Source: JAQUBU01 sp036677685 (GTDB lineage: Bacteria; Bacillota; Syntrophomonadia; Syntrophomonadales; Syntrophomonadaceae). Taken from it: a stretch of DNA of 64,000 nt. Below, piece by piece: positions 1 to 7,218 of the stretch. The stretch is from positions 1-64,000 of the forward strand of contig JAVBWA010000022.1 of NCBI GenBank assembly GCA_036677685.1, read 5' to 3'. Position 1 is the first letter of the stretch; every line of letters begins with the position of its first letter. The notes beneath the pieces were generated by a model. The model was not told the DNA's origin, searched no databases, and saw only the letters and a program-made list of their open reading frames with translations. Both the position numbers and the translations under genes were made by a program.

Positions 1-40
1 TTTGTTCTCTTCTTTCAGGGGTGATTCTCCTCTTTGCCAT
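1..40 (-). CDS. Transposase, N-terminal fragment (runs off the window)
   Basis: ATG at 40 (minus strand) opens a frame beginning MAKRRITPERREQ and continuing past the window edge. AGGAGG at 55-50 lies nine bases upstream, an ideal spacing. The short basic start is compatible with a transposase of the IS256 type, and its position just inside a terminus-like sequence supports this. Only 13 codons are visible, so the identification comes from context and not from domain recognition. Confidence 0.45.
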   Translation of the reverse strand, partial: MAKRRITPERREQ

Positions 41-49
41 AAAACAAAA

Positions 50-86
50 CCTCCTAGAGATGCTCTTATTCTACATCTCTTGGAGG
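50..86 (-). promoter_or_regulatory. Hairpin burying the transposase ribosome binding site
   Basis: Arms 50-62 and 74-86 are inverted repeats of 13 bases with one mismatch, separated by 11 bases. The arm nearer the gene contains the whole AGGAGG ribosome binding site. An RNA reading in from outside the element would fold this hairpin and hide the site, whereas a transcript starting inside the element would lack the distal arm. This is the known strategy by which several insertion sequences block translation from read-through RNA; its use here is inferred. Confidence 0.6.
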
Positions 87-114
87 TTGGTTTACACAAA
101 ATCTGAAACGGTCT

Positions 115-534
115 CATTGGTGTTATTTCTTGCTCTTTAAAACGCTGATAACCTAATTTTTCATAAAGCCTAAGATTGTTATGACTTTTGTCACTTGTAA
201 AAAGTTCGTAACGAGCAGAAGGACAGATAGTTTCGATTTCACGCAGTAGTGCAGTACCTATGCCTTTTTGCTGATGTTTTGGATGTACAATCAGCTTGCC
301 AATATGAACTGTGTCGAATTTCCGGAATGCCCTTACAGAACCAATGATTCTGTCGCTGTTTTCAACTGCCTTTAAGATAACGCCGTTTGCGTATTCGTTT
401 TGTATTTCTGATATGGTTTGTTTTAGAGGCGGTATCTCATAATTGTTTAGCAACTCGGCTTCACTTTGATATGCGAGAAATTGTAATTCAAGTATAATCT
501 GCAAATCGTCATATTTCGCTTTGAGAATTTCCAT
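115..534 (-). pseudogene. GNAT acetyltransferase, 3' end interrupted by an insertion sequence
   Basis: The frame from ATG at 534 reads a GNAT N-acetyltransferase: MEILKAKYDD at the start, the central acetyl-CoA-binding strand LIVHPKHQQKGIGTALL (residues 81-97, with the Q/R-x-x-G-x-G/A pattern), and the typical NLRLYEKLGY strand at 120-129. Family-like sequence stops at about residue 140, and the frame then runs into the insertion sequence without a stop as far as the window edge. GNAT proteins of this kind are ~145-150 residues, so only the last few residues are lost, and some activity could survive with a foreign tail. Substrate is unknown. Confidence 0.7.
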
Positions 535-740
535 GTCAACAGACTCCCTGCACGCATTCTGGCAATCATATACATTGCCTCGCATTATATAAATAATGGA
601 AATTTCTTTTAGTTTCTCATTATTAGCCTTAGTGTAAACACATATCATTGTGCAAAGCTCAGGAGGTATCTACACCTTCCAATCATATTTGTCCATAACC
701 TGTCCGGAATGTGATCCGGCTACATTTATATCTCCGTTTT
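535..740. other. Intergenic stretch with AT-rich repeat pieces
   Basis: No gene is visible. The stretch separates two minus-strand genes. It contains halves of the AT-rich palindrome family (581-604, with ATAATGGAAATT, and 618-632, with CATTATTAGCCTTAG) and a weak TCCGG/CCGGA hairpin around 701-719 just downstream of the SDR gene that could act as a poor terminator. Confidence 0.4.
581..632. repeat. AT-rich palindrome family, halves (copy E)
   Basis: Positions 581-604 match the closing half of the family (AT-rich, ending ATAATGGAAATT) and 618-632 match the opening half (CATTATTAGCCTTAG). The order of halves suggests the end of one copy next to the start of another. Related copies lie at 1600-1629, 2167-2206, 3161-3219 and, as fragments, 5634-5646. 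Confidence 0.45.
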
Positions 741-1439
741 TTAAATTAGTCTTGCTCCTCCGTCAACAACGACAGTTGTACCGGTCGCATATGTATTGGT
801 CATTAAATAGACATAAGCCTGGGTGATTTCCTCCTGCCAGGCCACCCTTGGGATCGGGAAGCGTAAAGCGTATTCTTGAATCGCTTTGACCTTGGGTTCA
901 ACATAACCCGGGCTGACCGTATTGACTCGTATGGGCGATAATTCAACCGCCAAAGACCGGCAAAGTGCCTCAACGGCACTATTAATAATACCCATGGTTG
1001 AAGATCCTTTAAAGACCTTTTCACCGGCAATACCCGTGGTCATAACGATACTTCCACCTGGATTGATATGAGCATAGGCTGCCTGAATCAACCGGTATGT
1101 ACCCCAGAATTTGCTTTCAAAGGCTTCTTTGGCATCATCAATTTTGGTCTCCAGAAATACTGCAGGTTTAATTTCCGGCCTTACGGTTATGATAAGGTGG
1201 TCAATTTGTTCAACTGCATCCATCAGGGATTTAGTATCATAATCGGATGTAATGTTAAAAGATAAGGTCTCTATTCCTTCACCTATCGCATTTGCTAACA
1301 TTCCGTGCTGTTCAATGGCGCTTCTTGACGCGATTACTACCCTGGCGCCAAGTTTATAAACTTGTTTGGCAACCGCCAGTCCAATACCCGAACTGCCTCC
1401 AACAATCAATATCCTTTTATCTTCCAGAGAATTCCCCAT
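741..1439 (-). CDS. SDR-fold protein lacking the catalytic Tyr/Lys
   Basis: The 232-residue protein has the Rossmann nucleotide-binding motif GGSSGIG (residues 14-20), the conserved late SPGYVEP turn, and a C-terminal TGTTVVVDGG, all typical of classical short-chain dehydrogenases. Length is normal. Where the family has YxxxK before the AVEAL helix, this protein has Met149 and Asn153 (STMGIINSAVEAL), so the proton-transfer residues are absent. It may bind NAD(P)H without being a standard oxidoreductase, or use other chemistry; similar STM-type SDR proteins exist as far as I recall. ATG at 1439 is preceded by AGGAGA. It is a stand-alone minus-strand gene; substrate unknown. Confidence 0.8.
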   Translation of the reverse strand: MGNSLEDKRILIVGGSSGIGLAVAKQVYKLGARVVIASRSAIEQHGMLANAIGEGIETLSFNITSDYDTKSLMDAVEQIDHLIITVRPEIKPAVFLETKIDDAKEAFESKFWGTYRLIQAAYAHINPGGSIVMTTGIAGEKVFKGSSTMGIINSAVEALCRSLAVELSPIRVNTVSPGYVEPKVKAIQEYALRFPIPRVAWQEEITQAYVYLMTNTYATGTTVVVDGGARLI

Positions 1440-1536
1440 AGTTTTCTCCTATCCTTGTATATAGCGATTTAGCATTGATTAGCAAATTGTCGCCTAAGCC
1501 GCGTCCTTTCTTTAGCGAGTGCTTGAACTGCCGAAG

Positions 1537-1566
1537 GCGAGGGATATCTTTTCGCCGCGTTATAAC
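1537..1566 (+). repeat. Degenerate end fragment of the ~135-bp dispersed repeat
   Basis: The stretch GCGAGGGATATCTTTTCGCC followed by GCGTTATAAC closely resembles the closing ends of the repeat copies at 37,9xx and 42,5xx (GCGTGGGATACCTTTCGCCT, then CGTTATAAC). Upstream bases 1495-1536 are too diverged to align by eye, so this is an old or truncated copy. Confidence 0.4.
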
Positions 1567-1597
1567 TTTTTACTATCATGGACATTATCTTTCAATC

Positions 1598-2119
1598 TCA
1601 ACTTCCCATTATTAGCCTAATGAGAAGTTCTTTAAGGCGACGGTATCCCATACCCTTGTCACTTATAAAAGGCAACTCTTCATCCGATGATATTTCTTTC
1701 TCAATATACATTCTTAACCTTTGTACTTTCTTGCTTTGTGCACTATTAATAAATTCAAAATATTTATCAAAGTTCTTATTTGATAAATCCAAAAACTTAT
1801 TCTTTGCATGAATAATTTGTTCGGCAATATATTCTGAAGTATTTTGAATCTTGCACCTTTTTTCTAAAGCAAAACCACAGATAATTACTCTTGGCAAAAC
1901 ATCTTTAAACATAAAAAGACCCCCCAATTCTGCTTCAAAGTAAAAATCTCTCCAATCCCACGAACATCCAAACCAAATATTATTAGTATTGTGCTTAAAC
2001 AAAAATAGTGGTTGAATCCAACCTTTTGGGAGACTATATTTTGAAAAACCTGTCTCTAATAATGTTGGTTCTAGTTCTTTCTTGAATATATTATCAAATA
2101 TTTTTTCTGATCCTCTCAT
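1598..2119 (-). CDS. Hypothetical protein, 173 aa
   Basis: Not recognised. The product is a soluble, mixed-charge protein with an aromatic central block (WIQPLFLFKH, then WFGCSWDWRDFYFEAELGG) and a basic, helical C-terminus. The open frame extends to 2143, but ATG at 2119 is preferred because AGGGGGG lies nine bases upstream. Its last codons, reading LIRLIMGS then stop, are encoded by an AT-rich palindrome of the dispersed family (1600-1629), so the native end of the protein may have been replaced when that element arrived. No signal peptide or membrane segment is seen. It stands between the SDR gene and a DUF1871-like gene in a strip of unrelated accessory genes. Confidence 0.55.
   Translation of the reverse strand: MRGSEKIFDNIFKKELEPTLLETGFSKYSLPKGWIQPLFLFKHNTNNIWFGCSWDWRDFYFEAELGGLFMFKDVLPRVIICGFALEKRCKIQNTSEYIAEQIIHAKNKFLDLSNKNFDKYFEFINSAQSKKVQRLRMYIEKEISSDEELPFISDKGMGYRRLKELLIRLIMGS
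1600..1629. repeat. AT-rich palindrome family (copy A)
   Basis: A 30-base imperfect palindrome: AACTTCCCATTA pairs with TAATGAGAAGTT with one mismatch, around a TTAGCC centre. It overlaps the 3' end and stop codon of the 173-residue hypothetical gene. Confidence 0.6.
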
Positions 2120-2166
2120 AAAACCAATCCCCCCTTGCTTCACAGAGGTTATTCTTTAGGAGTTAG

Positions 2167-2206
2167 TTGCCTATTATTAGCCTTAGCGGTATATGGATAA
2201 TGGCAA
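2167..2206. repeat. AT-rich palindrome family (copy B)
   Basis: A 40-base copy opening TTGCCTATTATTAGCCTTAG and closing ATGGATAATGGCAA. The ends TTGCC and GGCAA are inverted, as are TATTAT and ATAAT. It lies between the 173-residue gene and the remnant-like stretch behind the DUF1871-like gene. Confidence 0.55.
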
Positions 2207-2490
2207 TCTCTACACTGGTGACGACAACTCGTCCTCTTGTCACCCCGCAGGAGAGGTGTACCTGCGTCCTATGAAACCGGCCACTCATACCCGATTGCCG
2301 TTTCTTTTCCCTGAAGTTGCGATACATTCGGCTCCAAAGCAGAAACCTCATCGATAATGTCCGACCCCCAACCTGACTTCAGTCATCTACATCTAGTCCT
2401 GGCTAGTCAAAACCACAGAAGCAACGTCCGTATCCAAGCAAGCATGCCAAATCTTCCGTCTTTCCGAATCAAATGACCGTTTCCTGAACT
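2207..2490. other. Gene-free stretch, possible gene fossil
   Basis: No intact gene is recognisable. Base composition is richer in GC than the neighbours. On the minus strand a coding-like run of about 37 codons without a credible start (around 2375-2265, containing DIIDEVSALEPNVSQLQGKE) ends in a stop. The 62-codon frame at 2163-2351 in another phase looks spurious. The stretch could be the remains of a gene lost from the accessory strip. Confidence 0.3.
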
Positions 2491-3114
2491 TTACATTCCT
2501 TCTAGGGCGTCAGCTAAAGTCTCTGCCCAAATCACCAAGGCGTATTGTCCTTTCGGTAAGTACTCAGCCACGCCCCAATCGTCGCATTCAATATCGTAAA
2601 CTATGACATACCCCTGCTTTGGGTCTTTCTTCTCCTGGAGAACGATCCACATGTAGTACGGTTCGTTCTCCAGATCATCTGGGTCGACAAGCACCTTTGT
2701 TGGCTCCACAAGGGCCTCGTGGATGCTCTGGCTGGTAAACCCATGATAGTTCTCGAAGTTGCCTAACTCAGAGACTGCCTTAGTAACTAGTACTTTCACA
2801 AGTCGGCTTTCATTCTTCCACAAGCTTTTAGTTCCAAACCAAATTAGCAACCGCGAAGAGAAATCCCGCACCTTAACCACCGGGAGATCATAGGCAAAAT
2901 GCTGCGCCACATGATCGATCAGGAAGCATGTCAGTTCTTCTACGGTTGTTGTTCGGTACAGCAAAGACAGCAATCTCGCTACGAGTCCATCGTATTCGTC
3001 CTCTGGTGCTCCGCACTCAATTAAGCCAACAGGATCCCAGTCGTTGACCAAAGTCCGAACAGAATCTGAGTCTCCAAGATATACGGTCAATCTTCGCTTG
3101 TTTTTGTCCTTCAA
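2491..3114 (-). CDS. Hypothetical protein with a DUF1871-like N-terminal region
   Basis: The 207-residue protein carries, at about residues 22-75, the pattern VNDWDPVGLIECGAPEDEYD followed by two helices ending in an aromatic-Phe stretch. This resembles the small DUF1871/YugE-type family, whose members have the same WDPIGL...APEDEYD signature; those proteins are much shorter, so this one has an added C-terminal domain of ~110 residues, rich in acidic and aromatic residues, that I do not recognise. The start is TTG at 3114 with GGAGG six bases upstream. It lies directly downstream (same strand, 140 bases) of the RloC-like nuclease gene. A role in immunity or regulation is possible but nothing in the sequence proves it. 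Confidence 0.55.
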   Translation of the reverse strand: MKDKNKRRLTVYLGDSDSVRTLVNDWDPVGLIECGAPEDEYDGLVARLLSLLYRTTTVEELTCFLIDHVAQHFAYDLPVVKVRDFSSRLLIWFGTKSLWKNESRLVKVLVTKAVSELGNFENYHGFTSQSIHEALVEPTKVLVDPDDLENEPYYMWIVLQEKKDPKQGYVIVYDIECDDWGVAEYLPKGQYALVIWAETLADALEGM

Positions 3115-3160
3115 TTATATCCTCCATTTTCCTTATAATAGCAATTTTTTTGAGAACTGA

Positions 3161-3219
3161 ATATTATTAGACTAATCAGCAGTTCGGCGCTTCCTTCCTA
3201 ATATGTATAATGGGAAGTT
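3161..3219. repeat. AT-rich palindrome family (copy D, longest)
   Basis: This copy opens ATATTATTAGACTAATCAG and closes TAATATGTATAATGGGAAGT. The central part, with a GGCGC core, is unique to this copy. It sits just downstream of the RloC-like gene, mirroring the tail positions of copies A and B. Confidence 0.5.
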
Positions 3220-3254
3220 AGAGGTAATATCTATAAATCATAAAAAACACCTGT

Positions 3255-5615
3255 CTAACTTATAGCCACAGTCCTTGGTAGTTCTCCTATACTTTCTAAC
3301 AAAGAATTAAACTGATCGCTGTCATTTTCATAAACTTTATCAAGTATAAACATCGCAACCTTCTTCATTTCTGGTATATCGATTGGAGCCATTCCCCTTT
3401 CAAAGACTCCATACAAATGTGAGTATTCATTGTTAATCCGAGTAACTAATACTGATTCTACTGAGCTTTCTGCAAGAAAACTCTCTAGCTTTTTATCTTC
3501 ACTCTTGTTTGGATTCGGATATTTAAATGCTAAAAGTAATTCGAGAAATTTTCTCGCGTTGTTCCCAAAATCATAAAACAAAGTCAAATCAACATCGGAT
3601 TCTGCATCTGCGTTAGCACACTGATATATTTTAGCAAATAAATAATTGAATTCTGTTACATACTTTACCATGTAAACTGGCATTTCTGTTATTATGCTTT
3701 CGTTACCTTTTCTTTGTATTATGAAATTTTGAACCGGACCTTCAAGACGTTTTAGATACTTTAAAAAATCAAGATTATGAGTTGAAATAAAAAGTTGCTT
3801 GAATTTGTTTGCTTTAACAAGCTCACCATTTATTAGACTATATATAAAAAATACATGATTTGAATCTAAACTTGAAATAGGGTCATCAATCCAAATAATT
3901 GGTTCATTACCCTTTGTATCAATATCATCGAGCTTTGCCATAAAATAGCAGAATGAAACTAAACTGCACTCACCCTCACTTAAGTGGTAAGCCTTTTTTT
4001 CATCTCGTCTAATTTCAAATTTAAATTTGCCGTTTTCATTTTCTGAATCAACAGGTTCCAATGTTAAGGCATTATGGCCAAAATAGTTGTTCAAATATTT
4101 GTTTACTTGTTCGGCACCTTTTTTCTCGTCTTTAAGCTGGGCTTTTAATAATTCGATCTCTAATTTATATTTGGAAACTTTGACTTTAACTTGTTTTACA
4201 GCATCTTCTTTTTCATTTTTTGTTTTCTCAAGTTTTTCTATTTCACTCCATTTTTCTGAATAGTTGATAATCTTTAAAAAAGTATTGACCTCATTTTGTC
4301 GAAGTTTATTTCTAGCTTCACTTTGATTTTTGCTAAGCGACTTTGTTCGTTCATTTGTTTTCTTGATAATATTGTTGTACTCTATTACAATATCTTCCAA
4401 CATGCCGTAAACATCGTTGAAATTTATTAAGACAACAGGTGTAGATATTGAGTTAAGTCTTTTCTTCAACTGATCGATCAGGTTAGCAAGTTCATATGTA
4501 TAATCTTTTGTAAATTGTTTATACTTTTTCTCAAGATTAGATATGGCATCTTTTTCGGAAGCATAAACCTGAGATGCATCGAAAGATAAAATTTTATCAA
4601 TATTTTTTATCTTTTCTTCGATTTTAGGAATGAGAGATTCTAGTTCCAACCTTAAATTTTCTGACTCTTGATTAAAATGGTTTTCAAGGTTCGTCATTAA
4701 ATCAAGAGGTAAGATACTTCCGCAGAAGCCGCAAGTCGTTCTTTTGTTCTTATGGTGCGACATACCAGATCTAACCCACGACTCTAAAAGTGAATCTTCG
4801 AGAAGTTCTTTTATTGGACTGGAAAGAGTAATCTTTTTCTCAACTAAAGCTTTAACATCCTCAACAATTTTCGAAAAACCTAGATCAATCGGCATTATCT
4901 CATCTATTTGCTGTTTGGGTTCTTCTTTTAGAAGTAGCTTCAAATTTGGTACTTCACTGGGGTCTACGTCTTTAAATGAAGAATTGGTTATTGTTTTAAT
5001 ATCCGCTATTATTTTGTTTATATTGTAATTTACGTCCTTGTAATCAGGATTCTTTTTTATTTCGTCGTTTGCTTTTCTCTTAAGCAAGTTTTCAAGTTCT
5101 ATCTTCTTTTTATTGGCGGTATTCCTTACCCCCTCGAAATCAGATTGCCGTGCTTTCAGCTCACCAAGTAACCCACTGGGAGGATCTTCGGCGCCTAATT
5201 CTTTTTCTTTGCTTGAAATCGACGCTTCTGTTTCAATATTTTTATCTCCTAGAATGGCGAATGATTCAATATCTTCTGATTCGTTAACAAGGAACCGCAG
5301 ATTATCTTTAACAAAGTCTTCGTTGAATACCCTAACTGTATGAGTGTGTGTATTAAGATTGTCCTGCGATACTATTCCATTCATCTCTATGTCAATCTCA
5401 AAACTTGCATCTTCATACTTATCCGGAATACTACGGGTTTCAAGGGCCCGGACAATACGAGACAATGTTGTTTTACCGGAATAATTACGACCATAAAAGA
5501 TGTTCAACTTTTTAAACTCAAGTATTTTATTGCCTTTGTCCCTCACTGTTTTGTCCCAATCAAAATTTCTGAAGACCGCCATGTCGGAAACTCTTAATAT
5601 CTTTTTAATTGACAT
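3255..5615 (-). CDS. RloC-like anticodon nuclease: ABC/AAA_13 ATPase with zinc hook
   Basis: Numbered from the longest frame (TTG at 5624), the protein has Walker A GRNYSGKT (45-52), a first coiled coil (~135-290), a CxxC zinc-hook motif Cys298/Cys301 in TTCGFCGS at the coil apex, a returning coiled coil (~310-500), ABC signature LSEGECSLVSF (549-559), Walker B IIWIDDPISSLD (576-587) and switch His616. The C-terminal part has Arg691-x3-Glu695 in NARKFLE and His736 in NEYSH, matching the Arg-Glu-His catalytic triad known for PrrC/RloC tRNA nucleases. RloC-family enzymes excise the wobble nucleotide of tRNA when triggered by DNA damage or phage. ATG at 5615 has GGAGG nine bases upstream and is the preferred start (786 aa). 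No restriction-modification genes are adjacent. Confidence 0.8.
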   Translation of the reverse strand: MSIKKILRVSDMAVFRNFDWDKTVRDKGNKILEFKKLNIFYGRNYSGKTTLSRIVRALETRSIPDKYEDASFEIDIEMNGIVSQDNLNTHTHTVRVFNEDFVKDNLRFLVNESEDIESFAILGDKNIETEASISSKEKELGAEDPPSGLLGELKARQSDFEGVRNTANKKKIELENLLKRKANDEIKKNPDYKDVNYNINKIIADIKTITNSSFKDVDPSEVPNLKLLLKEEPKQQIDEIMPIDLGFSKIVEDVKALVEKKITLSSPIKELLEDSLLESWVRSGMSHHKNKRTTCGFCGSILPLDLMTNLENHFNQESENLRLELESLIPKIEEKIKNIDKILSFDASQVYASEKDAISNLEKKYKQFTKDYTYELANLIDQLKKRLNSISTPVVLINFNDVYGMLEDIVIEYNNIIKKTNERTKSLSKNQSEARNKLRQNEVNTFLKIINYSEKWSEIEKLEKTKNEKEDAVKQVKVKVSKYKLEIELLKAQLKDEKKGAEQVNKYLNNYFGHNALTLEPVDSENENGKFKFEIRRDEKKAYHLSEGECSLVSFCYFMAKLDDIDTKGNEPIIWIDDPISSLDSNHVFFIYSLINGELVKANKFKQLFISTHNLDFLKYLKRLEGPVQNFIIQRKGNESIITEMPVYMVKYVTEFNYLFAKIYQCANADAESDVDLTLFYDFGNNARKFLELLLAFKYPNPNKSEDKKLESFLAESSVESVLVTRINNEYSHLYGVFERGMAPIDIPEMKKVAMFILDKVYENDSDQFNSLLESIGELPRTVAIS

Positions 5616-5624
5616 AGTACCCAA

Positions 5625-5879
5625 CCTCCAATCAACTTCCCATTATAGACATTTGGCGATGCTGTAACATTGTTTTCATTTTCATAATTACCGTTCTCAC
5701 CTAAAGAGATGATTTAAACAATTCCTGCGTTTCATCGCTCAACCGCACATTTCCGCCACAATCCCCTATTTATTAGCATAATAATCAATGAACAAAGAGA
5801 CAACCAGGACTTCTCCTTATATTTACCTATCTTTTGACAGGATATATCTATATTCGTCATTTATTCCAAGATGTTTATA
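5625..5879. other. Intergenic stretch between divergent genes
   Basis: No gene is visible. It separates the minus-strand nuclease gene from the plus-strand MarR gene and must hold both promoters. A family fragment AACTTCCCATTAT (5634-5646) sits just upstream of the nuclease ribosome binding site, and a weaker TATTTATTAGCATAATAATC-like piece lies at about 5768-5787. A TTGACA occurs at 5834-5839, without a convincing partner at the right distance. Confidence 0.4.
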
Positions 5880-5888
5880 TGTTATAAT
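5880..5888 (+). promoter_or_regulatory. Extended -10 promoter of the MarR gene
   Basis: TGTTATAAT at 5880-5888 combines a perfect TATAAT with the TG dinucleotide of an extended -10 element. No good -35 box stands 17 bases upstream, which extended -10 promoters can do without. Transcription would start near 5895, giving a leader of about 25 bases. Confidence 0.5.
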
Positions 5889-5919
5889 TATGTTATATAA
5901 GTATATGAGGTGTTGTTAG

Positions 5920-6405
5920 TTGAATAGATTTGAAACACCATTAGTAAACAATATTTTAGATGCGTTTGAATGCGCCAAGGAGGCAATCGCATTGCTGCCG
6001 CAGCTGCCGCCGGACATAAAACCTGTCTATATTCGTATTCTGAATGTAATCTATAAACTCAACAATTATACCGGCAGACCGCGCATTTCCGATATCAGCA
6101 AGGAGTCCGGGTTATTGCTTCCCAATACGACGAAGGTTATTAATGAAATGGTTGAATTAAATATCCTGGAGAAATTCACCCCGGATTTTGATAAACGGGT
6201 TGTAATGGTCCGTACAACCGAACTGGGTGAGCAGTATATTCAAAAATATGTTGTCAGCTTTATCGAAAGCCTGGAGCAGGAAGTTTCCAAAATCAATGAA
6301 ATCGAATGCCTGATAATGATCGACATCATTTATAAAGTCCATCAGGCAATAAAATCAGTCTATAATGCACAAGAACCCAAAAAAGATTTCAATCAATGGA
6401 TATAG
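5920..6405 (+). CDS. MarR-family transcriptional regulator
   Basis: The 161-residue protein has the size and winged-helix layout of the MarR family: an N-terminal dimerisation helix, then the helix-turn-helix with PRISDISKESGLLLPNTTKV (about residues 53-72), followed by the wing with DKRVVMVRTTELG (about 95-107), and C-terminal dimer helices. It starts with TTG at 5920, GAGGTG seven bases upstream. MarR proteins bind palindromic operators as dimers and usually release DNA on binding small phenolic or oxidative ligands. It stands alone in plus orientation with its own extended -10 promoter; the target genes are unknown, the divergent nuclease gene being one possibility. Confidence 0.82.
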   Translation: MNRFETPLVNNILDAFECAKEAIALLPQLPPDIKPVYIRILNVIYKLNNYTGRPRISDISKESGLLLPNTTKVINEMVELNILEKFTPDFDKRVVMVRTTELGEQYIQKYVVSFIESLEQEVSKINEIECLIMIDIIYKVHQAIKSVYNAQEPKKDFNQWI

Positions 6406-6531
6406 GTATCATGCCGTCTATCCTCAACTGATGACTGACCCGCATGTTTTAACGAGTACCATTCAGTAAAATCCACCCTCCCACTCGCTTTTAAAACAAC
6501 CGGCTGTATCCAAAAGGAAGGAGAAAGATCG

Positions 6532-7032
6532 ATGTTCAATGTCAATGATTATGTTGTGTATGGTTTAACTGGGGTATGCCAGATTGCGGATATTCGGAAA
6601 GATAATTATGACAATAGCAATGAAACCGAATACTACATTTTAAGGCCCGTTTACAACAGCACAATGACGACTATTATGGTCCCGGTAAACAACTCCAATA
6701 TTATGATGAGAGCAATCAGCAGCAAAGATGATGTTTTATCGCTTATAGCGAAGATGCCTGACATTGAAACAACCTCTTGGATAGATAATGATACGCAGAG
6801 AACCAATCAATATAAGGCTGCTGTTCGAACCGGAAAAACCGAAGAATGGGTCAAAATTATCAAGACCTTGTATCAAGAGAAGAAAGCTAGATCTGTGGTC
6901 GGCAGAAAATTAACAACTGCAGACGAAGGTTTGCTGAATACTGCTGAAAAACACTTGAATGAGGAATTTGCCATAGTTTTGAACATCTCACCCGACGAGG
7001 TTCATTCGTATATTCTTGAACATATTTCGTAA
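6532..7032 (+). CDS. CarD/CdnL-family transcriptional regulator
   Basis: The 166-residue product begins with the RNA-polymerase-interacting Tudor-like domain typical of CarD/CdnL/TRCF proteins (FNVNDYVVYGLTGVCQIADI, residues 2-21, then YYILRP and MVPV strands to about residue 58), followed by a helical C-terminal domain (KTEEWVKIIKTLYQEKKAR, about 101-119, then a two-helix end). Family members bind the RNA polymerase beta subunit and stabilise the open promoter complex, acting globally in several phyla. ATG at 6532 follows GGAAGGAG. The gene follows the MarR gene by 126 bases on the same strand. Length is normal. Confidence 0.85.
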   Translation: MFNVNDYVVYGLTGVCQIADIRKDNYDNSNETEYYILRPVYNSTMTTIMVPVNNSNIMMRAISSKDDVLSLIAKMPDIETTSWIDNDTQRTNQYKAAVRTGKTEEWVKIIKTLYQEKKARSVVGRKLTTADEGLLNTAEKHLNEEFAIVLNISPDEVHSYILEHIS

Positions 7033-7218
7033 GCGAAATCGTGCTTGCTGCCGGGTGAATCTGCATGCGGAAACGCTGCTTATTTGGGCTGCATAACCGG
7101 CTCTCTTTTCCGGAAACAGGCAGCTCCGCCACTTCAAAATGCAGCTTATATATTGAACTGCCACAAGTTCGCTGCAATTCTTTAAAACAAACCAAAAAAC
7201 CTGCCATACCGCCTGGAT

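Larger units (their letters stand above)
1..115 (-). mobile_element. 5' end of an insertion sequence, IS256-like (partial)
   Basis: On the minus strand a terminus-like stretch starting near 115 (GAGACCGTTTCAGATTTTGT, then GTAAACC) is followed by a hairpin, a strong AGGAGG and an ATG opening a basic reading frame that runs out of the window. The acetyltransferase frame loses family-like sequence exactly where this stretch begins, as expected for an insertion boundary. The TTTGTGTAAAC end and the start of the protein recall IS256-family elements, but only ~115 bp are visible, so the family is a guess and the exact boundary is uncertain by a few bases. Confidence 0.55.

Noticed and set aside
2163..2351. 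62-codon minus-strand frame
   Set aside because: It starts without a ribosome binding site, ends inside an AT-rich palindrome and has no family-like sequence; another frame of the same stretch looks at least as coding-like.
560..3220. Classical integron attC sites
   Set aside because: The palindromes lack the RYYYAAC/GTTRRRY core pair and no integrase gene is seen, so only a cassette-like pattern is claimed.
6887..7207. 106-codon minus-strand frame over the end of the CarD-type gene
   Set aside because: Most of it is antisense to a clear gene or intergenic, with no start signal.
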